Assembly (NCBI GenBank): GCA_023265625.1
Contig: JAHFST010000005.1
Location: 1 to 64,000, forward strand
Source: Deltaproteobacteria bacterium
GTDB taxonomy: Bacteria; UBA10199; JACPAL01; JAHFST01
Length of the DNA stretch: 64,000 bases
Direction of reading: 5' to 3'
Both the position numbers and the translations under genes were made by a program. Shown piece after piece: positions 8,048 to 16,873 of this stretch (position 1 is the stretch's first letter; each line of letters starts with the position of its first letter). The notes under the pieces are model-generated. The model saw only the letters and a program-made list of their open reading frames with translations, searched no databases and was not told the origin of the DNA.

Positions 8048-9199
8048 ATGCCCTTCCCACGAGAACTATCTCTCTCCCAAATTCGCTCTTCTGCGTTTCT
8101 GTTTGGTCCCCGCATGACGGGCAAAACGACCCTGCTCGCCTCGCTCAAAACACAGGGCTATTTTGACCTGCTCAACCCGGAAGAAGAATTGAGTCTCAGG
8201 CAAAACCCAAAACTCTTTTGGGAACAGGTGTCATCATTTCCAAAAGGTTCCCTAATCGTCGTAGACGAAATCCAAAAGGTCCCCGTTCTCCTGGATTATG
8301 TGCAGATGGGCATCGATCGGCACAATTATCGATTTCTCCTCTCCGGATCCAGTGCCAGAAAATTGAAACGGGGTGGGGCCAATCTTCTGGGTGGGCGCGC
8401 CTTATCCCTTCGGTTACACCCCCTCACCGTCCAGGAGATGGGCGCTTCTTTTCACATAGAAAAGGCTTTGCAGTTTGGCACCCTCCCCAAAATTGCCACC
8501 CTAGTGGCCACAAAACAGGAGGAAGAAGCGCGCCGTTTTTTAAAAAGCTATGTGACAACCTACATCAAGGAGGAAATTCAGGCCGAGGCCATCACCCGAA
8601 ATGTGGGCGCCTTTCAGAGGTTCCTGGCGGTGGCCGCTCAAAGTAACGCCGAATTTATCGAATTTGCCAACATCTCTCGGGAGTGCTCCGTGCCGATGAG
8701 CACGGTCAAGGAATATTATTCCATATTGGAAGACACCCTCTTGGGAGAATTTCTCTGGCCTTACGACCGGAGTGAACGGAAAAAAGCCCGCCCCAAATTT
8801 TATTTCTTTGACTGCGGCGTGATACGAGCCATGCAGAACCGACTCACAGATCCTCCAACCCCTCTTGAAGCCAGCTCTCTCTTTGAAACTTGGTTTGTGC
8901 GAGAACTCATTCGAATTCGGGATTACCACGAAGCAGAACATGAGTTCGGTCTATGGCGCAAAGGCCCCCATGAGATTGATGTTCTCATTTCGGGAGGACA
9001 TGGGCCACTCCTGGCCATTGAATGTAAATCAGGCCAGGTTAAAATTGATCCAAGCACCGTTCAAGCCTTTCATGACGAATTCCCAAAAGTACCCCTTATC
9101 GTCGCCTCTCGAACAGATGATCGATCCCGTAAACTCGCTTCCGGGGTTGAAGTCCACCCCTGGGACAAAGCCTTGGACATTTATCGAAAGTTGGCATGA
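8048..9199 (+). CDS. AAA-family ATPase with DUF4143 domain
   Basis: A 383-residue protein of the AAA_14/DUF4143 group. Walker A is GPRMTGKTT (about 20-28), Walker B is LIVVDEI (69-75), LLSGSSARKL is the sensor-like segment, and the C-terminal DUF4143 part ends in a PDDEXK-like stretch (EIDVLISGG...LLAIECKSGQ). The family is widespread, often in accessory contexts, and its role is unclear. The ATG has no strong ribosome-binding site. Its stop overlaps the next start by 4 bp (ATGA). Confidence 0.85.
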   Translation: MPFPRELSLSQIRSSAFLFGPRMTGKTTLLASLKTQGYFDLLNPEEELSLRQNPKLFWEQVSSFPKGSLIVVDEIQKVPVLLDYVQMGIDRHNYRFLLSGSSARKLKRGGANLLGGRALSLRLHPLTVQEMGASFHIEKALQFGTLPKIATLVATKQEEEARRFLKSYVTTYIKEEIQAEAITRNVGAFQRFLAVAAQSNAEFIEFANISRECSVPMSTVKEYYSILEDTLLGEFLWPYDRSERKKARPKFYFFDCGVIRAMQNRLTDPPTPLEASSLFETWFVRELIRIRDYHEAEHEFGLWRKGPHEIDVLISGGHGPLLAIECKSGQVKIDPSTVQAFHDEFPKVPLIVASRTDDRSRKLASGVEVHPWDKALDIYRKLA

Positions 9200-10122
9200 A
9201 AATCACCTTCCTCGACACCGCATCATTAGACCTCGGCGACCTTGATCTGGACCCGCTCAAGCGTCTTGGGACTTACCGTGGATATAAAAATTCCCGTCAA
9301 GATCAAGTGGTAGCGCGCGCCAAGGGGGCAGAGGTGCTGATCGTCAATAAGTGTTTGCTGCAAAAAAAAGAGCTGTCTCAACTCCCCAGCCTCAAACTCA
9401 TCTGCGTCGCCGCCACGGGAGTCAACAATGTCGATCTTACGCTTGCCCATCAACGTGGGGTCGTGGTCTGTAATGTACCAGGCTACTCCACCACGACCGT
9501 GGCCGAACACACCCTGCTCTTTCTACTCGCCTTCAGTCATCGGCTACTGGAGCATCACCAAAGCGCCTGCTCCGGGGAATGGAGTCGTTCCAAGCATTTC
9601 ACCGTCTTGGATTACCCTTTTTCCGATCTCGCCGGAAAAACATTGGGTATCATCGGTTACGGAGCCATTGGCCAGGAAGTGGCCCGGTTGGCAAGGGCCT
9701 TTAGGATGAGAATTCTCATCGCGCGTCGCACACCGCTCTCACAACTTTTGCGGGAGAGCGATTTTGTCACCCTCCATTGCCCGTTGACCCGAAAAACCCG
9801 CCATCTCATCCGTGCCGGCAACCTCAAACTCATGAAGCCCACGGCCGTGCTGCTCAATCTAGCCCGCGGCCCCATTGTGGATGAACGCGCCATTGCCAAC
9901 GCCCTGCACAAAAAACAAATTGCCGGTTATGGATTCGATGTCCTGGCGCAGGAACCACCCCCCAAACATCACCCCCTGCTGCAAAAAAATCTGCGCAATA
10001 AAGTCCTCTCCACCCCCCATGTCGCCTGGGCCAGCCGCGAGTCCCGGCAACGGCTGGTCAATGAAATGGGGCAAAATATCTTGGCCTTCCGACGGGGCAA
10101 GCCGCGCAACCAAATCACATAA
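9196..10122 (+). CDS. D-2-hydroxyacid dehydrogenase
   Basis: A 308-residue NAD-dependent D-2-hydroxyacid dehydrogenase (glycerate dehydrogenase/HprA-like branch). The nucleotide motif GIIGYGAIGQEVA lies near residue 150. Catalytic residues are visible as Arg in NLARGPIVDE, Glu in DVLAQEPP and His in STPHVAW; VTLHCPLT matches the family. The substrate cannot be read from sequence. It is translationally coupled to the ATPase gene by ATGA and lies 42 bp before gmd. Confidence 0.9.
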   Translation: MKITFLDTASLDLGDLDLDPLKRLGTYRGYKNSRQDQVVARAKGAEVLIVNKCLLQKKELSQLPSLKLICVAATGVNNVDLTLAHQRGVVVCNVPGYSTTTVAEHTLLFLLAFSHRLLEHHQSACSGEWSRSKHFTVLDYPFSDLAGKTLGIIGYGAIGQEVARLARAFRMRILIARRTPLSQLLRESDFVTLHCPLTRKTRHLIRAGNLKLMKPTAVLLNLARGPIVDERAIANALHKKQIAGYGFDVLAQEPPPKHHPLLQKNLRNKVLSTPHVAWASRESRQRLVNEMGQNILAFRRGKPRNQIT

Positions 10123-10164
10123 GAAATTGCGCTCCTCTAAAAAATCAAGTATTATCAAGGGCTC

Positions 10165-11211
10165 ATGCGGGCCCTTATCACAGGCATTACCGGTCAAGAC
10201 GGCTCTTATTTGGCCCAGTTTCTCCTGAACAAAGGCTATGAGGTCCACGGGATCATCCGGCGCGCCAGCACCTTCAACACCGAACGGATCGAGCACCTCT
10301 ACGTAGACCCCCATGTCAATGGGATTAAATTTTTCCTCCACTACGGCGATCTCTCCGACTCCGGGCAACTCACGGACCTGATTTACAACCTCAAACCGGA
10401 TGAAATCTATCACCTCGGGGCCCAGAGCCATGTCCGCGTCAGTTTTGACATGCCGGAATATACCGGCGACATCACGGGACTCGGGGCCTTGCGCCTCTTG
10501 GAATCCATCCGGCGCAGCGGCATTCGTGCGCGTTTTTACCAGGCCTCGTCTTCCGAGATGTTCGGGGCCACCCCACCGCCACAAGCTGAGAATACATTAT
10601 TTTACCCGCGCAGCCCTTACGCCGCCGCCAAGGTTTATGCGTATTGGATGGCCGTCAATTACCGTGAGGCCTATCGTCTGTTTGCTTGCAACGGCATCTT
10701 GTTCAACCATGAATCCCCCAGGCGCGGGGAAACCTTTGTCTCACGTAAAATCACACGCGCCATTGCCAAGATCTTGGCTGGCCAACAAAAAAAACTCTAC
10801 TTAGGCAATCTGCAAGGCAAACGCGATTGGGGTTTCGCGCCTGAATATGTGGAATGCCAATGGCGCATGTTGCAACAAGATAAACCGGACGATTTTGTGA
10901 TCGGCACTGGGGAGAGTCATACCGTGGAAGAATTTGTCCAAGAGGCCTTTTCTTACGCAAAATTGGACTGGCACGACTACGTGGAACTCGATGACCGCTA
11001 CCTGCGCCCTACCGAGACCAACGAGCTCCGAGCCGATTGCTCTAAGGCCAAAAAGATCTTGCAATGGTCGCCAAAAATCCGCTTTCGGGAATTGGTCCGC
11101 ATCATGGTGGATGCCGACATGCAGTCCTTGGGGCTCACACCGCCCAATGAAAGCCTGAAACTATTACAAAAAGTCGGTCTGAGCTGGACCATGGACACCG
11201 TGAAAAAATGA
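10165..11211 (+). CDS. gmd: GDP-mannose 4,6-dehydratase
   Basis: A 348-residue extended SDR enzyme that makes GDP-4-keto-6-deoxymannose, the first step to GDP-L-fucose. Motifs are [14 protein letters not shown] (cofactor site), the Gmd-specific [22 protein letters not shown], the active-site [15 protein letters not shown] (Tyr-x3-Lys) and [17 protein letters not shown]. It overlaps the next gene by ATGA, so the two GDP-fucose enzymes should be made together. They open the glycan island. Confidence 0.97.
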   Translation: MRALITGITGQDGSYLAQFLLNKGYEVHGIIRRASTFNTERIEHLYVDPHVNGIKFFLHYGDLSDSGQLTDLIYNLKPDEIYHLGAQSHVRVSFDMPEYTGDITGLGALRLLESIRRSGIRARFYQASSSEMFGATPPPQAENTLFYPRSPYAAAKVYAYWMAVNYREAYRLFACNGILFNHESPRRGETFVSRKITRAIAKILAGQQKKLYLGNLQGKRDWGFAPEYVECQWRMLQQDKPDDFVIGTGESHTVEEFVQEAFSYAKLDWHDYVELDDRYLRPTETNELRADCSKAKKILQWSPKIRFRELVRIMVDADMQSLGLTPPNESLKLLQKVGLSWTMDTVKK

Positions 11212-12131
11212 ATCACGATAGCAAAATTTACGTAGCCGGCCACACGGGCCTGGTGGGTTCGGCTTTTTTGCGCAAATTGCAAGAAAGTGGATACCGTCAC
11301 ATCGTGACACGCGTACACTGCGCCGTCGATCTCACGACACAGTCTGCGGTGGAGCAACTCTTTGAACAAGAACGGCCCGATTGTGTGATTTTGGCGGCCG
11401 CCAAGACCGGAGGGATCTGGGCCAACAGTCATCACCCGGCGGACTTTATTTATCAAAACTTGGCCATCCAAACCAATGTCATCGATCAGGCGTGGCGCTC
11501 CGGCGTGAAACACCTGCTGTTTCTGGGCAGTTCCTGCATCTACCCGCGAGACTGCCCCCAACCCATTCGGGAAGAATACCTCTTGAGCGGCCCGCTCGAG
11601 CCCACCAACGAGGCCTACGCCCTAGCCAAGATCGCCGGCCTTAAAATGTGCGAGGCCTACAACCGTCAATACGGGACCCGCTATCTTGCCGTCATGCCCT
11701 GCAATCTTTACGGGCCCAATGATAATTATGATTTGGAGAGTTCCCATGTGATCCCGGCCCTGATACGGAAATTTCACGAGGCGAAGATAGCCAAACAAAG
11801 CGCTGTGATCCTCTGGGGCACGGGCACACCCCGGCGTGAGTTCCTCCACGCCGATGACCTGGCCGCGGCCTGCGTGTTGCTCATGCAACAAGAAACGGTC
11901 ACCGCACCCCTGATTAATATTGGCGCCGGGCAAGATCTGACCATTCGGGAGTTAGCCGAGCTGGTACGCGACGTCGTGGGATTCAAGGGAGAAATTCTCT
12001 TGGATACCAGCAAACCGGACGGCACCCCGCAAAAATTATTAAACATCAGCAAAATGAAGTCATTGGGTTGGGAACCTAACATCGGGCTAAAAGCAGGTCT
12101 GAAATCAACTTATGATGAGTTCTGCCATTAG
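11208..12131 (+). CDS. fcl: GDP-L-fucose synthase
   Basis: A 307-residue SDR epimerase/reductase that converts GDP-4-keto-6-deoxymannose to GDP-L-fucose. It shows the Rossmann motif [34 protein letters not shown], the catalytic [16 protein letters not shown] and [20 protein letters not shown], all typical of Fcl/WcaG. It follows gmd and precedes a GT4, so a fucose or related deoxysugar is probably used by this island. Confidence 0.97.
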   Translation: MNHDSKIYVAGHTGLVGSAFLRKLQESGYRHIVTRVHCAVDLTTQSAVEQLFEQERPDCVILAAAKTGGIWANSHHPADFIYQNLAIQTNVIDQAWRSGVKHLLFLGSSCIYPRDCPQPIREEYLLSGPLEPTNEAYALAKIAGLKMCEAYNRQYGTRYLAVMPCNLYGPNDNYDLESSHVIPALIRKFHEAKIAKQSAVILWGTGTPRREFLHADDLAAACVLLMQQETVTAPLINIGAGQDLTIRELAELVRDVVGFKGEILLDTSKPDGTPQKLLNISKMKSLGWEPNIGLKAGLKSTYDEFCH

Positions 12132-12143
12132 ATTGATGACACG

Positions 12144-13286
12144 ATGATGAAGAGTCTGATTATCGAAAGCTGGAGATTTATTCCCCATTCATTCGCCCTC
12201 GTCAATCAGTTTCATTGTTTGGAATTACTCAAGCGCACGGAAATCAAGCTATATCACCGTGATATGCCTTATTTAGGAAACTATTGGCAATCGGCCTCAG
12301 GGCTGTTTCCGGAAAACGACGAAACCTTGTTGCACAGCATCCCTGTCCCAACTCCAACACAAATAGCGGATGTGACTTTTCGCTTCACCTTTCCCTTCAA
12401 TCTCTCACCCTCCACAAGTTCCAAAACCATAGTGATGGGAGTGGCCAATTATGCCATGGTCAAAGACTCCGCATTCATTGGTGCCATTTCCCTGCAAGAA
12501 GCCACCCAACGACCCGATTTGATCCTATTGGCCCCCTCTGAGTGGTCCCGCGAGGGTTTCATCCGCAGCGGTGCTGCACCAGATCGGGTTTTCGTTGTTC
12601 CACACGGAGTCGATACGGAAGTATTCGGCCCCTTACTTCGGGAACAACGAAACACCTTGAGAGCATCTATGCATTGGGAAAACTCATTCGTGTTCCTGCA
12701 CATTGGAGCAATGACGGGGAATAAGGGCATCCTAGGACTGCTCAAGGCATTCTCTCAGGTCGTCGCGCGACATCCAAATGCCTTGTTAATTTTAAAGGGA
12801 ATCGATTCTCTCTATCGGTCACAAGATTTTTTGCAGCATACCTTGCAAAACTTATCTGAGCATGAACGTCACACAGTTGAATCTCACATTGGATATATTG
12901 GAGGAGTACTCCCGCTGCGCGAGCTGGCCAAACTGTATCAGGCGGCCGACGTTTACCTTTCCCCCTACTCGGCCGAAGGGTTTAACCTTCCCGTGCTTGA
13001 AGCTATTGCCTGTGGCCTTCCCGTTATCTGTACCCAAGGAGGACCTACGGATGATTTTACCGACAGGACCGTCGCCTTGCACATTGAGAGTGAACGCCAA
13101 TCGGAAATGTTTGACGGAAAAACCGGCTATCGCTTAGTCCCAAACCAGGAGCATCTAACTTCACTCATGGAAAAAATTGCCATGGATGATGAATTACGAT
13201 CATCCTTACAAGCATCGGGACCGAAATTTGTCTCCGAACGGTTCACATGGAAACACACGGTGGACAAACTTTTGAATTTTTTTTAG
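12144..13286 (+). CDS. Glycosyltransferase, GT4-like (GT-B fold)
   Basis: A 380-residue protein with a Glycos_transf_1 C-terminal domain: FVVPHGVDTEVFGP, FLHIGAMTGNKGILGLLKAF, and the E-x7-E motif in SAEGFNLPVLEAIACG, followed by GLPVICTQGG. These identify a retaining GT-B enzyme with a nucleotide-sugar donor. The donor is not readable from sequence; GDP-fucose from the two genes above is one candidate. It starts 12 bp after fcl and ends 13 bp before the first maf gene. Confidence 0.9.
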   Translation: MMKSLIIESWRFIPHSFALVNQFHCLELLKRTEIKLYHRDMPYLGNYWQSASGLFPENDETLLHSIPVPTPTQIADVTFRFTFPFNLSPSTSSKTIVMGVANYAMVKDSAFIGAISLQEATQRPDLILLAPSEWSREGFIRSGAAPDRVFVVPHGVDTEVFGPLLREQRNTLRASMHWENSFVFLHIGAMTGNKGILGLLKAFSQVVARHPNALLILKGIDSLYRSQDFLQHTLQNLSEHERHTVESHIGYIGGVLPLRELAKLYQAADVYLSPYSAEGFNLPVLEAIACGLPVICTQGGPTDDFTDRTVALHIESERQSEMFDGKTGYRLVPNQEHLTSLMEKIAMDDELRSSLQASGPKFVSERFTWKHTVDKLLNFF

Positions 13287-13299
13287 AATAAGAAATTAT

Positions 13300-15144
13300 A
13301 TGGATTTTTTAACAAAAAATTTACAGCACTTTGAACAACGATACCCCCATTATTTTAAAGAGCTTAACAAGCGAATTCCCCCCTCAAGCCGTAGTGATTT
13401 TATAGACACCTCGAATAACACAATGGAGGCGATAATTGGCGCGCGCATGATCCTATGTCTCGGGATTGGGGATGCTATTTTTCTCCAAAAAATCTTTCAA
13501 ACTCCAGAGACCCATGATGCCCCACCGCGCCTATTAATCATAGAAAAATCCTGGGATATCGTGATTCATGCGATCTCTCGATATGATTTATCAGAAATTA
13601 TTCTTTCTTCGAGCGTAGCATGGCTCATTGGCCTCGATTTAGAGGAGGCTCAGCATTTTTTAACAGACTATTGTCGAAGTGAAAAAACCCTCATGGCCCT
13701 GGGATCCGTCTGCCGTGTAACCGCTTACGCTCATCACGACCAGCAATATTACACAACTCTGGAAGACTTGTTTTCGAAAATGTCTCAAGATGCTTATGAA
13801 ATTCCAATGGCACCTCTGGAAGATAATTATCAATCTCTTCTAAACGTCGTACGCAACATTCCATTGATTCCACCCATTCCTTTTTTCGACCGCTTGAAGG
13901 GGGTCTGCCGTGGGCTACCGGGTGTTGTCATTGCCGCCGGCCCCTCTTTGACGCAATCTCTTCCGCTCTTGGCGGAGTATCAGGAGAAGGCTATTTATTG
14001 TTGTTCGGATGCCACACTTACTTTGTTGCTCAAGCATGGCATTAATCCTTTGTTTGTTGCTTCTTTAGAACGGGTTCCGGAATCGATTCATTTCTTTAAA
14101 AATATGCCTGACGCCCCCAACACCTATTTGGTTGCCAATCCTATTTTACTTCCAGAGGTTTTGCAGGCTTATCGTGGACCCAAATGTTTTTTAGCGAGAG
14201 ATGGCGCACAACTCGCCTGGTTCTTTCCAAAGGAACAAACCCATATAACAGGAGGATCCTCCGCCACCATGGCCTTTTGGTGCCTCCATCTACTGGGGTG
14301 TGACCCCATCCTACTTGTTGGCCAGGATCTTGCTTTTGATCGCCATTCCGATCGGTCCCATGCCCAAGAGATTGCGGGAGTCGGTCCCGAATTGTGCACT
14401 ACGGCTTATCAAAAACTAAAAATTGAGCAATCCTCCGGTGGAAAAAATTGGATAGAAGGAAATGACGGACAGCCAATCTTGAGTTGGGAATGGTTCATCG
14501 GTTTTATCCAGGATTACAAAAGATTGATCCAAAAAAGCGGCAAGACCTGCATCAATGCCATTCCAGAAAATTATGGGGCTAAAATCCCAGGCTCCCAAAA
14601 AATGAATCCTGTAGAAGCTTTTGCTAAATATGCCCAAACGAAGATCGATATCAATGCCATCAAGATGACCCTTATTAAGCTTTTAACTTTGGGTTCGCCT
14701 GAAGTTGATGAAAATAGAAAATTGCTGCAAAAATGCTGTCAGGAAGGACATGACTATTTAGCAAACTGTGTCATTCCAGGAATCCTGGATATCATGCAAC
14801 ACATCAGCGTCTTTTTTCAGTACCATTTACCGGATTCTGGGCATCACGATGCAGAACGACTTTACCGTGATTTTTTTAAAACCGTGGAGGGCAAACACAC
14901 GGCTATTGTTCAGCTCAATCCATTGGCTCACCAATACCTAGTAAGTACTCTGACGGGACACCAGAAAATCAGGAGCTCTTTGGCCATTGCAGAACTGCTC
15001 AGGCGCCCAGAACCATTCGATCAAAAAATCGTCCCTATGATTGATACTTTGCAGGCCTATTATCGAGAGGCCCTGTCATGGGCCTGCCGTGTGGCTAATC
15101 TGCTTAAAAATGGCCTTAGCCATTTCAATACGATGGGTGAATAA
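13300..15144 (+). CDS. Maf-type flagellin glycosyltransferase (DUF115), type C
   Basis: A 614-residue motility-associated factor family protein. Maf proteins of Campylobacter, Helicobacter, Aeromonas and others transfer nonulosonic acids such as pseudaminic or legionaminic acid to flagellin. The central MptE-like domain is clear: PGVVIAAGPSLTQSLPLL (from about 208), ASLERVPES, and LLVGQDLAFDRHSDRSHAQE (about 338). The N-terminal domain has MILCLGIGDAIFLQKIF and the C-terminus is helical. It is divergent from the two other plus-strand Maf proteins. The downstream TPR-GT41 gene begins 10 bp after it. Confidence 0.9.
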   Translation: MDFLTKNLQHFEQRYPHYFKELNKRIPPSSRSDFIDTSNNTMEAIIGARMILCLGIGDAIFLQKIFQTPETHDAPPRLLIIEKSWDIVIHAISRYDLSEIILSSSVAWLIGLDLEEAQHFLTDYCRSEKTLMALGSVCRVTAYAHHDQQYYTTLEDLFSKMSQDAYEIPMAPLEDNYQSLLNVVRNIPLIPPIPFFDRLKGVCRGLPGVVIAAGPSLTQSLPLLAEYQEKAIYCCSDATLTLLLKHGINPLFVASLERVPESIHFFKNMPDAPNTYLVANPILLPEVLQAYRGPKCFLARDGAQLAWFFPKEQTHITGGSSATMAFWCLHLLGCDPILLVGQDLAFDRHSDRSHAQEIAGVGPELCTTAYQKLKIEQSSGGKNWIEGNDGQPILSWEWFIGFIQDYKRLIQKSGKTCINAIPENYGAKIPGSQKMNPVEAFAKYAQTKIDINAIKMTLIKLLTLGSPEVDENRKLLQKCCQEGHDYLANCVIPGILDIMQHISVFFQYHLPDSGHHDAERLYRDFFKTVEGKHTAIVQLNPLAHQYLVSTLTGHQKIRSSLAIAELLRRPEPFDQKIVPMIDTLQAYYREALSWACRVANLLKNGLSHFNTMGE

Positions 15145-15154
15145 TGAAATTTCA

Positions 15155-16873
15155 ATGACAGATGCACTCCTTCAAACCGCTTTTTCCGCCCAGCAGTCGG
15201 GCGATCTTGTGTCCGCTGAACAACTCTACCAAAAAATCATTGCACTCCATCCTCAGGATGAAACATCTCACTGCTGTCTTGCCGACGTTCAACGACTCTT
15301 GGGAAAGTTTGATAAGGCGGCCCATAACTATCAACGCGTCCTTCAGATTAATAAGAACAACGCGGGCGCATGGACCAATCTTGGCGCCATGTATTGGTCA
15401 AGAGGCAAGCTATCGGAAGCTCTTGCCTGTACACAGCAAGTGATCCAGTTGTGTCCGGATTTCTCTGAGGCCTATAACAACCTTGGTTGTATCGCTAAAA
15501 ATCAAGGCAATCTGCAGTCGGCACTGGTAGCATTTCGTCAGGCAATCACGCTACGTCCCAACTATCACGCTGCCCACAGCAACTACCTCTTCGCACTCAA
15601 CTACCTCCCCAACCTGTCTCCGGAAGAGATCTTTGCAAAACACAAAAGCTTCTCACCCTGTTGTCATCCTGAGCCAAAGGCGAAGGACCTCACGGCGTCC
15701 GCGGTCTCCGGGAGATCATTCACGGATGTTCAGGATGACAAATCAAACCGGGGTCAGGGCGCAGCACGCAGCGCCCCTACAAATCGCAAAATTAAAGTCG
15801 GGTATCTCTCCCCAGACTTCCGTACCCATTCGGTCGCCTACTTCATCGAACCCATCCTCGCTCATCACAACCCGGATCAGTTTGAGGTCTTCTGCTATGC
15901 CGATGTCCCTCACCCTGACCTCACTACTCAACGCCTCAAGGGCCTGGTCCCTCACTGGCATGATACCCATCCACTATCGGACTCAGAGCTCTTCGACCTC
16001 ATCCGTTCCCATCAACTCGATATCTTAGTCGATCTTGCGGGTCACACCGCTAGTAATCGTCTCCCCATCTTTGCCCAACGGGCGGCTCCCATTCAGGTCA
16101 CTTACCTAGGCTACCCTAACACCACAGGTCTCTCCCAGATCGACTACCGTCTCACTGACCCTATTGCTGATCCCCCCGATCAAGACACTCTCTACACCGA
16201 AAAACTCTATCGTCTCCCCCACGGCTTCCTCTGCTATCAGCCCCCTCCCAATGCCCCGGACATCAATCCACTCCCAGCCCTCCACAATGGCTTCATTACC
16301 TTTGCCTCCTGCAACGCCTTGCCCAAGATTAACCCAGAGGTCATCTCGCTCTGGTCCCAGATCCTCAACGCCGTCCCTCACTCCAGGCTCCTCCTTAAAA
16401 ATAGCTCCTTTTCTGACGCCGCCACCAACCAACACTACCTCCAGCTCTTCTCCCAACACGGCATCTCCCCAGATCGCCTCTCCCTCTTGGGTTGGTCCAA
16501 AGACACCGCCTCGCATCTCTCCATCTATCACCAAATTGACATCGCACTCGACACGTTCCCTTACAACGGCACAACCACTACCTGTGAAGCCCTCTGGATG
16601 GGCGTCCCGGTCATTACGTTGCAGGGAAACAGGCATGCGGGAAGGGTCGGAATGAGTGTTTTGGAGAATGCAAACTGTCCGCAAGGCATCACTTCCTCCC
16701 TTCAGGATTACTGTCTCCGAGCCGTTGACCTTGCACAAGACCTGACCAAGCTGACCCAGTTACGCCAAGGCCTCCAAACTAAACTCCGTCATGCCAATAT
16801 CCTCAACCCCTACAGCTTCATCTCTTCCATTGAAACCGCCTATCGGGAAATGTTAAATATGTCGGGTTTATGA
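15155..16873 (+). CDS. TPR-GT41 glycosyltransferase (O-GlcNAc transferase-like) carrying in-frame palindromic repeats
   Basis: A 573-residue protein. Residues 1-150 are about four TPR repeats (for example EAYNNLGCIAKNQGNLQSAL). The GT41/SPINDLY-type catalytic region starts at IKVGYLSPDFRTHS (about 213) and includes DILVDLAGHTASNRL, VTYLGYPNTTGL, FASCNALPKINP, and CEALWMGVPVITLQGNRHA. Members transfer sugars to Ser/Thr of proteins, and flagellin is a plausible target. The linker at about 169-210 is lengthened by two palindromic elements (15661-15741 and 15757-15783) read through in frame. ATG 15155 follows the upstream maf stop by 10 bp; an earlier in-frame start lies inside that gene. Overlaps the next maf by ATGA. 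Confidence 0.88.
   Translation: MTDALLQTAFSAQQSGDLVSAEQLYQKIIALHPQDETSHCCLADVQRLLGKFDKAAHNYQRVLQINKNNAGAWTNLGAMYWSRGKLSEALACTQQVIQLCPDFSEAYNNLGCIAKNQGNLQSALVAFRQAITLRPNYHAAHSNYLFALNYLPNLSPEEIFAKHKSFSPCCHPEPKAKDLTASAVSGRSFTDVQDDKSNRGQGAARSAPTNRKIKVGYLSPDFRTHSVAYFIEPILAHHNPDQFEVFCYADVPHPDLTTQRLKGLVPHWHDTHPLSDSELFDLIRSHQLDILVDLAGHTASNRLPIFAQRAAPIQVTYLGYPNTTGLSQIDYRLTDPIADPPDQDTLYTEKLYRLPHGFLCYQPPPNAPDINPLPALHNGFITFASCNALPKINPEVISLWSQILNAVPHSRLLLKNSSFSDAATNQHYLQLFSQHGISPDRLSLLGWSKDTASHLSIYHQIDIALDTFPYNGTTTTCEALWMGVPVITLQGNRHAGRVGMSVLENANCPQGITSSLQDYCLRAVDLAQDLTKLTQLRQGLQTKLRHANILNPYSFISSIETAYREMLNMSGL
15661..15741. repeat. TGTCATCCTGAG-type palindromic repeat inserted in frame
   Basis: The ends TTGTCATCCTGA (15661-15672) and TCAGGATGACAA (15730-15741) are reverse complements, and the inner parts are partly complementary (GGACCT...GGGAGATC). 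It is 81 bp long, a multiple of three, and is translated as a linker in the TPR-GT41 protein. The homologous linker at 30640-30700 lacks it. Similar TCATCCTGAG palindromes are a common small-repeat type in many bacterial genomes, by my recollection. Confidence 0.75.
15757..15780. repeat. GTAGGGGCG-type palindromic repeat, copy 2
   Basis: GGGCGC (15757-15762) and GCGCCC (15771-15776) followed by CTACAAAT. It lies in frame between the TPR and GT41 parts of the protein encoded here. The copy at 30674 sits at the same place in a paralogous gene, which implies insertion before the duplication. Confidence 0.65.

Noticed and set aside
9859-10584. 241-residue minus-strand frame across the dehydrogenase and gmd genes
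   Set aside because: It spans two well-supported plus-strand genes and has no family similarity.
16106-16738. 210-residue open frame on the minus strand within the GT41 gene
   Set aside because: A result of the strong C-ending codon bias of the GT41 gene; the same shadow appears in its paralogue at 31185-31655, so the similarity between the two shadows only reflects the real genes.
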